This document shows positions 57,985 to 64,000 of a stretch of DNA of 64,000 bases, piece by piece. The DNA comes from a virus. Under the pieces are notes generated by a model. It saw only the letters and a list, made by a program, of their open reading frames with translations. It was not told where the DNA came from and ran no database searches. The stretch is from the IMG/VR virus record IMGVR_UViG_3300046723_000260, positions 1 through 64,000 of that record. The stretch is one strand, 5' to 3'. The first letter of the stretch is position 1, and each line of letters begins with the position of its first letter. Made by a program: the position numbers and the translations under genes.

Positions 57985-60194
57985 TCACGAACCCGAGCTC
58001 CGGACCTCCCGCCGGCCTCCGCAAGCTGGTCGACGACATGCGCCAGCGCGGCATCGCCGACGACATGACGCCGGAGGACTGGGCGGCGATGCGGCGCGGC
58101 TTCAGCCAGTGGATGAGCGAGGAGGAGCGCGAGGGGGAGGAGCACGGCGAGGACGCCGAGTTCAAGGAATCGGATCACCCGCGCGACAACACCGGAAAGT
58201 TCGGATCGGGCGGCGGCGGCAAGACGTCGAGCAAGGATCCTGCCAGGGAGGGCCGGATCGCCGCCGGCTTCAAGGGCGGCACGCCCGGCGAGCAGGGCGA
58301 GATCGCGGCGAAGACCGACGCGGCGGCGGTCGAGCATTCCAAGAAGGCCGGGCTGGCGATCATCAAGCGGATCAAGCGCGACTCGTTCCTCGGCAAGTAC
58401 GCCAGCTCGGACGACGAGTACGGCAACGACCCGTTCACGGTCAGGAAGGACGGCTCGGTCGAGGTCTCGATGCGCGACGTCGGCCAGTGGGTCAACCCGC
58501 CCGGCAAGGAGCGCGAGGAGGACTACGACTGGAAGGTCCCGACCAAGGAAACCGAGGCCAAGGTCAAGGCGGCGGTCGCGTCGATGGAGAAGGAGCTCGG
58601 CGTCAAGATCAGCGTGAGCGGCGGCGAGAAGAGCTACACGTATTTCCGGATCTCCGCGCCGAAGGCCGGCGATGAGTCGGTGGCGACTGATTCGGCCCTT
58701 CGCCTCGCGCTCGACCGCGAATCGATCCGCGAGAAGTCGAAGGACGGGCACCTCCACGTCGCCCGCACGCCGATCTCGAAGGCGACCGTCAACCCGTACC
58801 GCGGCGCGGAGATTCCGAACTGCGAGGAGCTCGGCCTCGACCCCGAGGAGATCTACTACCTGCTGCGCGATCCGGACGAGCTGGCGAAGGCCGCGGCGAG
58901 CTTCAACGGCAAGCCTTTGCTGCGTAAACACGTGCCCGTCAGCGCCGAGGACCACGCCGCGCACGACACCATCGGCGCGGTGATGAACGACGCCGCGTTC
59001 GAGGATCCGTACCTCAAGGCGAGCCTCTCGGTTTGGCCGCAGGACGACATCGACGACATCGAGTCGGAGGCGAAGAAGGAGCTGTCGAGCGGCTACCACT
59101 ACCGCGCCGAGATGACTCCCGGAAATTTCCGTGGTATGCGCTACGACGGGGTGATGAGGGACATCGTTGGAAACCACGTCGCCCTGGTGAAAGATGGACG
59201 CGCCGGCCCGGACGTCGTGGTCGGTGACAGCATGGAGAGCCTCATGGCCAAGCCGACCCGTTTCGCCGCCCTCACCCTCGGCCTGGTCGCCGCCAACGTC
59301 GCACCGCTGATCGCCAAAGACTCGAAGATCGAGCTGCCGAAAGGCCTGTTCTCTTCGATCACCACCAAGAACTTCCAGACGAAAAGGACCGAGCTGCTCG
59401 GCGGCGTCCGCGCCGCGCTCGACGGCAAGCTCCGCAAGGGCCTCGCGCTCGACGCCAGCATGGAGCAGGTCGGCAAGGTGATGGACAACGTCGCCGGGCT
59501 GTTCGGCGAGAAGGGCGGCGACGAATCGGTCTCCGAGGAGCAGCACAACGCGATGGAGGCCGCGGCCCACGGCGAGAGCAACCTCGGCATCCCGAAGAGC
59601 GTCGGCGAGGAGTTCGAGAAGGCCGACAAGGGCAAGTCGTTCGACGCCGAGCCGTTGAAGAACTTCCTGCGCGAGAAGGGCATGGGCGAGGACGACATCA
59701 AGGCGGCGTTCGACATGCTGCCGAAGCCCGGCACGGACGCGTCCGAGGAGGAGCAGGCCGAGAAGACCGAGGAGGAGAAAAAGGCCGCGGTCAGCGAGGC
59801 CGTCGAGAAGGAGCGCAAAGCTATGGACGAGAAACTCAAGGGCATGGTCACGAAGACCGCGATGGACGAGGCGATCAAGGCCGCCGCGAAGACCACGCGC
59901 GAGACCGAGCGCGGCATCCGCGCCGCCCTGGACTTCGTCCGCCCCTACGTCGGCGAGCTCGCCTCGTCGCTGGCGCTCGACAGCGCCGACGACGTCTACC
60001 GCCACGCCGCGGTGGCGATGAAGATCGACGGCGCGAAGGACATCCACCCGTCGGCGCTGCCGACGCTGATCAAGATGCTGCCGAAGCCCGGCGCGCGCCA
60101 GACCGAGCACACCTCGATCGCGCAGGACGAGGCGACGGTGACCGACTTCGAGAAACGCTTCCCGAACGCCACCCGGATCCAGCCCGGCGCCTGA
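57981..60194 (+). CDS. DUF2213-type prohead protease fused to scaffold-like region
   Basis: 737 residues. Near residue 60 is FKESDHPRDNTGKF, the same tag as in the portal fusion. Residues 75-225 are an extra alpha-beta domain of unknown type. About 235-410 is the DUF2213 core (LHVARTPISKATVNPYRGAE, LLRKHVPVSAEDHAAHD, ELSSGYHYRAEMTPG, GNHVALVKDGRAG). The remaining 320 residues are Glu/Lys-rich helices like a scaffold. Protease-scaffold fusions organise capsid assembly and are then cut. It lies just upstream of the decoration and capsid genes. Confidence 0.75.
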   Translation: MITNPSSGPPAGLRKLVDDMRQRGIADDMTPEDWAAMRRGFSQWMSEEEREGEEHGEDAEFKESDHPRDNTGKFGSGGGGKTSSKDPAREGRIAAGFKGGTPGEQGEIAAKTDAAAVEHSKKAGLAIIKRIKRDSFLGKYASSDDEYGNDPFTVRKDGSVEVSMRDVGQWVNPPGKEREEDYDWKVPTKETEAKVKAAVASMEKELGVKISVSGGEKSYTYFRISAPKAGDESVATDSALRLALDRESIREKSKDGHLHVARTPISKATVNPYRGAEIPNCEELGLDPEEIYYLLRDPDELAKAAASFNGKPLLRKHVPVSAEDHAAHDTIGAVMNDAAFEDPYLKASLSVWPQDDIDDIESEAKKELSSGYHYRAEMTPGNFRGMRYDGVMRDIVGNHVALVKDGRAGPDVVVGDSMESLMAKPTRFAALTLGLVAANVAPLIAKDSKIELPKGLFSSITTKNFQTKRTELLGGVRAALDGKLRKGLALDASMEQVGKVMDNVAGLFGEKGGDESVSEEQHNAMEAAAHGESNLGIPKSVGEEFEKADKGKSFDAEPLKNFLREKGMGEDDIKAAFDMLPKPGTDASEEEQAEKTEEEKKAAVSEAVEKERKAMDEKLKGMVTKTAMDEAIKAAAKTTRETERGIRAALDFVRPYVGELASSLALDSADDVYRHAAVAMKIDGAKDIHPSALPTLIKMLPKPGARQTEHTSIAQDEATVTDFEKRFPNATRIQPGA

Positions 60195-60240
60195 ACCGGC
60201 CTGAACGCGAACCCGTAAGACCTCTGAGGAGAGCCAAGAC

Positions 60241-61209
60241 ATGAGCGGCACCGGCGGCTTCCAAACGCAAGTCACTTCGCAGCCCGCACCGGCGGTCGCC
60301 GGCGACTTCGCCAGCCAGAACCCGTACTTCTCGTACGACGCGGGCGACGGCGGCCTCGTCGCGGGATCGGCCGGCGTCACGATCGGCCGCTTCGCGTGGG
60401 TCTACCCGCCGCTCGACAGCGACAACGCCCCGCAGGTCGCGCTCAACAGCGGCTGGGGTCCGGTCACGGGCTTCGTGCACCGCGAGCAGCAGGGCCTGAT
60501 CACGAACTTCCTCGGCTTCGCCGGCATGGTGATCCCGAAGGGCTTCCAGATGACGCTGATGAACGGCGGCGACTTCTGGGTGGTCAACGACGGCTCGACG
60601 ACGGCGCAGATGGGCCAGAAGGCGTTCGCGAACCTCAACACCGGCCAGGTCTCGTTCGGCACGGCGGGCTCGCCGCCGAGCAGCGCGACCGACTCCGGCG
60701 GCGCGGTGGTCAACACCACGCTGACCCTGGTCGGCGGCGTCGTCGACAACGTCCTGACCGTCGCCTCGGTCTCGGCCGGCGTCGTCTACCCGGGAGCGGT
60801 CCTGAGCTCGAACGCGGTCGGCGTCGTCCAGCCGTACGGCTCGGGCGGCACGACCGGCACCGGCGGCGCGGGCACCTACCTGCTCAGCATCGGCGAGCAG
60901 ACCGTCGCGGCGGGCACCACGATCGGCGGCAACTACGGCGTCTACACCGTGGGAACCGCCACCGGCACGTTCACGGTCGGCATGCTGCTCACCGGCGGCA
61001 CGACGCTGCCGACCGTCCCGCCCCCGGCCCTGACGGTCCTGATCTCGGGCACCGGCGGCAACGGCTCGACGTTCGCGACCTCCGGCGGAGCCGTCGCGCA
61101 GACCTCCCACGCCCTCGTGGGCAGCTCCTCGGTCGAGACGAAATGGTACGCGATGTCGCAAGGCATCGCGGGCGAGCTGATCAAGATCAGCGACCACCCG
61201 ACCGGCTGA
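60241..61209 (+). CDS. Capsid decoration/cement protein
   Basis: 322 residues, beta-rich. FASQNPYFSYDAGDGGLVAG, GRFAWVYPPLDSDNAPQVAL and GFVHREQQGLITNFLGFAG resemble capsid cement proteins encoded just ahead of the capsid gene. The middle has a Gly/Thr-rich inserted region (residues 145-280). AGGAGAG precedes the ATG. Expected in high copy on the head. Confidence 0.6.
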   Translation: MSGTGGFQTQVTSQPAPAVAGDFASQNPYFSYDAGDGGLVAGSAGVTIGRFAWVYPPLDSDNAPQVALNSGWGPVTGFVHREQQGLITNFLGFAGMVIPKGFQMTLMNGGDFWVVNDGSTTAQMGQKAFANLNTGQVSFGTAGSPPSSATDSGGAVVNTTLTLVGGVVDNVLTVASVSAGVVYPGAVLSSNAVGVVQPYGSGGTTGTGGAGTYLLSIGEQTVAAGTTIGGNYGVYTVGTATGTFTVGMLLTGGTTLPTVPPPALTVLISGTGGNGSTFATSGGAVAQTSHALVGSSSVETKWYAMSQGIAGELIKISDHPTG

Positions 61210-61258
61210 CCGGCGTAGGACAACTCGGCCCAGAGAACACATCGCACAGGAGCCCACG

Positions 61259-62353
61259 ATGAACCTCCAAGAAGCCCGCGCCCAGTTCCAGGCCGACAAG
61301 CCGATGCTGGCGGCGCGCGGCGTCGTCCTTCCGGGCGTCGACCGCTACCTCACGCCGGCGGAGAAGGCGGACTTCCGGATCGCGATGGACGCCATCCCGG
61401 GCCTCGCCACCGACCCGTCCTCGGCGATCCCGGCGATCCTGACCACCGCGATCGACCCGCAGGTCATCCACGTGGTGTTCTCGCCGCTGGCCTTCGGCAA
61501 GATCCTCGGCGAGCAGAAGCGCGGCGACTGGCTCGAGGAAACCCGGATGTTCCCGGTCGTCGAGATGACCGGCGAGGTGTCGAGCTACGGCGACTTCAAC
61601 AACAACGGCCGCGCCGGCATCAACATGAACTGGCCGCAGTTCCAGTCGTACCTGTTCCAGACCTTCGTGCGCTACGGCGAGCGCGAGCTGGAGCGGGCCG
61701 GCCTCGGCAAGATCAACTACGTCAGCGAGCTCGACATCGCGGCGGCCTCGCTCCTCAACCGCTTCCAGAACCTGACCTACGCCTTCGGCGTCCAGACGCT
61801 GCAGAACTACGGGATCATCAACAACCCGTACCTGTCGGCGTACCTGACGCCGGCGACCAAGGCGGCGGGCGGCACGGCCTGGTTCACCGCGGGCGGCTCG
61901 CCGAACGCGACGGCGAACGAGGTCTACAACGACGTCGTCGCGCTGTGGCAGCAGGTCATCGCGCAGACGCAGGGCGCGGTCGACATGAACCAGAAGGCGA
62001 CGCTCGCGCTGTCGCCGCAGAGCGCGCTCGCGACCAAGTTCGCGAACTCGTTCGGCGTCTACGTCTCCGAGCTGCTGAAGACCGGCTTCCCGAACATGAA
62101 GGTCGAGCAGGCTCCGCAGTACGGCACGCAGACCGCGACCAACCCGCAGGGCGCCTCGACCGCGGGCAACGTCGTGCAGCTCATCCTCGACGACGTCGAC
62201 GGCCAGCAGGTCGCCTACGCCGCGTTCAACGAGAAGCTGCGCGCGCACAAGATCATCCCGGAGCCGTCGGCCTGGCAGCAGAAGAAGACCAGCGGCTCGT
62301 GGGGAACGATCACGCGGATGCCGGTCGGCATCTCGCAGATGATCGGCATCTAG
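61259..62353 (+). CDS. Major capsid protein (DUF2184-like)
   Basis: 364 residues. RYLTPAEKADFRIAMDAIPG, IPAILTTAIDPQVIHVVFSP and ETRMFPVVEMTGEVSSYGDF match the DUF2184 major capsid family with an HK97-type fold. KVEQAPQYGTQT and the end TRMPVGISQMIGI also fit. It sits after protease and cement genes and has an AGGAGCCC ribosome site. Confidence 0.8.
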   Translation: MNLQEARAQFQADKPMLAARGVVLPGVDRYLTPAEKADFRIAMDAIPGLATDPSSAIPAILTTAIDPQVIHVVFSPLAFGKILGEQKRGDWLEETRMFPVVEMTGEVSSYGDFNNNGRAGINMNWPQFQSYLFQTFVRYGERELERAGLGKINYVSELDIAAASLLNRFQNLTYAFGVQTLQNYGIINNPYLSAYLTPATKAAGGTAWFTAGGSPNATANEVYNDVVALWQQVIAQTQGAVDMNQKATLALSPQSALATKFANSFGVYVSELLKTGFPNMKVEQAPQYGTQTATNPQGASTAGNVVQLILDDVDGQQVAYAAFNEKLRAHKIIPEPSAWQQKKTSGSWGTITRMPVGISQMIGI

Positions 62354-62506
62354 GAAATACCTGGAGGGGCTCGGCACGACTCGCGAGGTCTCCGGCGCGG
62401 ACTTATAGGGGTCCGCCGAACCGGGCGACACCGCCGCCCACGAAGGGCGGACAGGACGTCCGGGGAAGGTTCTGAGAACCGGCCCCGTAGCTTTGAGGAG
62501 AGACTG
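62354..62506. other. Hairpin-containing gap after the capsid gene
   Basis: No gene is seen. GCGGAC (62397-62402) pairs with GTCCGC (62411-62416), and GGTTCT-G-AGAACC forms a tight dyad at 62468-62480 flanked by GGGG and CCCC. No T-run follows, so these are more likely mRNA-stabilising structures or partial terminators below the abundant capsid message. Confidence 0.35.
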
Positions 62507-63088
62507 ATGGCGGCAGCGGCGAGGAAGCTCCAACCGACGACGGCGAAGGTCGAGACCCGGGCGGCGCCGCGCGCCTCCGGGGCGACGGTCACGGTCGGCT
62601 GCAAGGTCGGGCTCGGGATGTACCTGCAGCTCCAGAACAGGCGCGAGGAGACCGAGGACACGCCGGGCGGCACGCGCAAGCGCGTCTACCACGACAAGGT
62701 CGGCGTCCGTTACCACGTCGCCGGCCCGGAGCGGCCGCGCGGCTCGCCGCCGGCGGGCTACAAGATGCCGATCGTCGTCTCCGGCGCGGCGCTGACCTCC
62801 AACATCCCGGCCGACTTCTGGGACAAGTGGCTGGAGCAGAACAAGGACGCGCCCTACGTCACCGGCGGCTTCGTGTTCGCGCACTCGCGGCGCTCCGACG
62901 TCGCGGACGAGGCGCGCGAGAAGGTCGGCCTGACGACCGGGCTCGAGCCGCTCAACCCCGAAAACGACGCGCGGATGCCGAAGCCGATCGGCTCGGGCGT
63001 CGGCGGCATCAACGTCGCGGACGAGATGCGGCCGCGCCTGCGGAGCGCCCAGGAAGAGCTGGAGGAGGCGGACGCGGACAGCGTCTGA
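62507..63088 (+). CDS. Head-associated hypothetical protein
   Basis: 193 residues. The N-terminal 60 residues are basic and Ala/Thr-rich. KMPIVVSGAALTSNIPADFWDKWLEQNK near the middle is a common motif of phage proteins encoded just after capsid genes. The end is acidic (LEEADADSV). GAGGAGAG precedes the ATG. Function unknown. Confidence 0.5.
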   Translation: MAAAARKLQPTTAKVETRAAPRASGATVTVGCKVGLGMYLQLQNRREETEDTPGGTRKRVYHDKVGVRYHVAGPERPRGSPPAGYKMPIVVSGAALTSNIPADFWDKWLEQNKDAPYVTGGFVFAHSRRSDVADEAREKVGLTTGLEPLNPENDARMPKPIGSGVGGINVADEMRPRLRSAQEELEEADADSV

Positions 63089-63097
63089 ACTCCCTCG

Positions 63098-63184
63098 ATG
63101 GCGGGCAAGGTCAGGGAGTTCTGGGAGCTTAAGAAGGGCCATCCCCTGGTCGCGAGCGGGCACCTCCTGCTGAAGGAGGACTGA
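63098..63184 (+). CDS. Tiny hypothetical protein
   Basis: 28 residues, MAGKVREFWELKKGHPLVAS then GHLLLKED. It fills the gap between two head genes and has an acceptable start. Unknown function. Confidence 0.3.
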   Translation: MAGKVREFWELKKGHPLVASGHLLLKED

Positions 63185-63187
63185 GCC

Positions 63188-63667
63188 GTGGCCGCGGTCG
63201 TCACCTACAGCTACGCGACGTGGACCGGGATGTTTCCCGAGTTCTCCGGCTGCACCGACGCGCAGGGCCTGGGCTTCTTCAACCGCGCGACGCTGATGTT
63301 CACCAACACGCAGGGCAACCCGGCGTTCTGCGACGGCAACATGGAGGCGCTGCTCTACCTCCTGACCTCGCACGTCGCCTGGCTGAACGCGCCGCGCGAC
63401 GCGAGCGGCAACCCGGCGGCGAGCGGCCAGCCCGCGCCGAGCGTGGTCGGTCGGATCTCCAACGCCAGCGAGGGCTCGGTCTCGGTCGCGACCGAGTGGA
63501 ACGGCTCCGGCTCGCCGTCGCAGGCCTGGTTCCTGCAGACCCGGTACGGCGCGGAGTTCTGGCAGGCGACGGCGCAGTACCGCGCCGCGCGCTACCAGGC
63601 GCGGCCGACCGTGGTCGGCGACGTCGCCTTCCCGGGGCCGGGCTTCGTCCGCGGCGGGAGGTGGTGA
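63188..63667 (+). CDS. DUF4054-type head-tail connector
   Basis: 159 residues from GTG 63188, after AAGGAGGA. TWTGMFPEFSGCTDAQGLGF, ALLYLLTSHVAWLNAPRDAS, VVGRISNASEGSVSVATEW and GAEFWQATAQYRAARY match DUF4054 head-completion proteins that attach below the portal. ATGA overlap with the next gene. Confidence 0.75.
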   Translation: MAAVVTYSYATWTGMFPEFSGCTDAQGLGFFNRATLMFTNTQGNPAFCDGNMEALLYLLTSHVAWLNAPRDASGNPAASGQPAPSVVGRISNASEGSVSVATEWNGSGSPSQAWFLQTRYGAEFWQATAQYRAARYQARPTVVGDVAFPGPGFVRGGRW

Positions 63668-64000
63668 TGCGGCTCTCCGGGGGCGAGAAGTTCGAGGCGG
63701 CGATCCGCGACATCGCGTCGAAGCTCGCCGGCGGGGCGTCGACGCTCCGGGTCGGCTTCCTGGAGGGAGCGACCTACCCGGCGCGGCCCAAGGCGGCGCT
63801 CCGGAAGGCGTACGCGAAGAAAAAGACCGCGGGAGCCATCGAGGGCAGCCCCGGGACGATCAACGTCGCCAGCGTCGCGTTCTTCCAGGAGTTCGGCACC
63901 GGGACGATCCCGCCGCGGCCGTTCTTCCGGACCATGATCCGCGAGAAGAACGCGGAGTGGGGTCCGGCGTTCGCGACCCAGCTTCGGCTCACCGACTACG
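63667..64000 (+). CDS. HK97 gp10-like head-tail protein, 3' truncated
   Basis: 111 residues are visible; the frame is open at the window end. STLRVGFLEGATYPARPKAA, VAFFQEFGTGTIPPRPFFRT and MIREKNAEW are typical of gp10-like or neck-completion proteins. The remaining tail genes should follow outside the window. Confidence 0.6.
   Translation, partial: MRLSGGEKFEAAIRDIASKLAGGASTLRVGFLEGATYPARPKAALRKAYAKKKTAGAIEGSPGTINVASVAFFQEFGTGTIPPRPFFRTMIREKNAEWGPAFATQLRLTDY

Noticed and set aside
1-64000. CRISPR array, integrase or insertion sequence
   Set aside because: No regularly spaced identical repeats, no tyrosine or serine recombinase motifs and no transposase or terminal inverted repeats were seen on reading both strands.

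Overview
The window is a GC-rich stretch (mostly G or C at third codon positions) of a tailed, contractile-tail (myovirus-type) phage genome. Baseplate J, gp25-like wedge, spike, hub and plug proteins, a large terminase, a DUF1073-type portal, a MuF-type head protein, a DUF2213-type protease and a DUF2184-type major capsid protein are all present. No integrase, ribosomal gene or tRNA was seen. Several proteins (the Cys-rich 99-residue protein, the DUF1367-like protein, the exported small proteins) look like those of phages of Alphaproteobacteria such as Rhizobiales. That host is an inference; a perfect parS site fits any host with a chromosomal ParB. The right edge breaks inside head-completion genes and the left edge enters at the end of the tail genes, so sheath, tube and tape-measure genes probably lie outside the window.

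Layout. (1) 1-6124, rightward: Dit-like protein, baseplate plug, hub, spike, gp25-like wedge, baseplate J, DUF2612-like protein and a collar-type fibre. (2) 6133-12064, rightward: two fibre or adhesin genes with signal peptides, then a lysis block (holin-like proteins, a lysozyme with a peptidoglycan-binding domain, spanin-like proteins); a perfect parS palindrome covers the start codon of one of them. (3) 12104-18942, leftward early operon: an RlpA-like protein, small zinc-binding and exported proteins, a DUF968-like HNH protein, a YqaJ-type exonuclease, an ERF annealing protein, a HIRAN protein and a coiled-coil protein. (4) 18943-19055: control region with a candidate leftward promoter whose -10/-35 spacer carries an operator-like dyad. 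(5) 19056-31458, rightward: small regulators, RusA resolvase, an MT-A70 methyltransferase, a PD-(D/E)XK-like protein, an O-like replication gene containing iterons and an AT-rich block (candidate origin), then a radical SAM protein, DpdA-type transglycosylase, QueC, a YhhQ-type transporter, an SPPY methyltransferase, a ParB-domain protein and a cytosine-C5 methyltransferase. (6) 31337-34559, leftward accessory operon ending in a uracil-DNA-glycosylase-like gene. (7) 34560-35955: second control region with operator-like repeats, hairpins, a terminator and a winged-helix regulator. (8) 35956-64000, rightward: glycosyltransferase, small genes, terminase, a 1694-residue portal fusion, head genes, a methyltransferase-TPR-glycosyltransferase fusion, a 1462-residue repeat protein, protease/scaffold, decoration protein, major capsid protein and head-completion genes.

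The most notable systems are the portal fused to kinase-like, Nudix and ADP-ribosyltransferase domains (a candidate virion-carried effector polyprotein); a DNA-hypermodification island combining 7-deazaguanine insertion with three methyltransferases; a lambda-like origin inside the initiator gene; the host-type parS site; and two glycosyltransferase genes in the structural half of the genome. All functions are read from sequence motifs and gene order; no database search was run.
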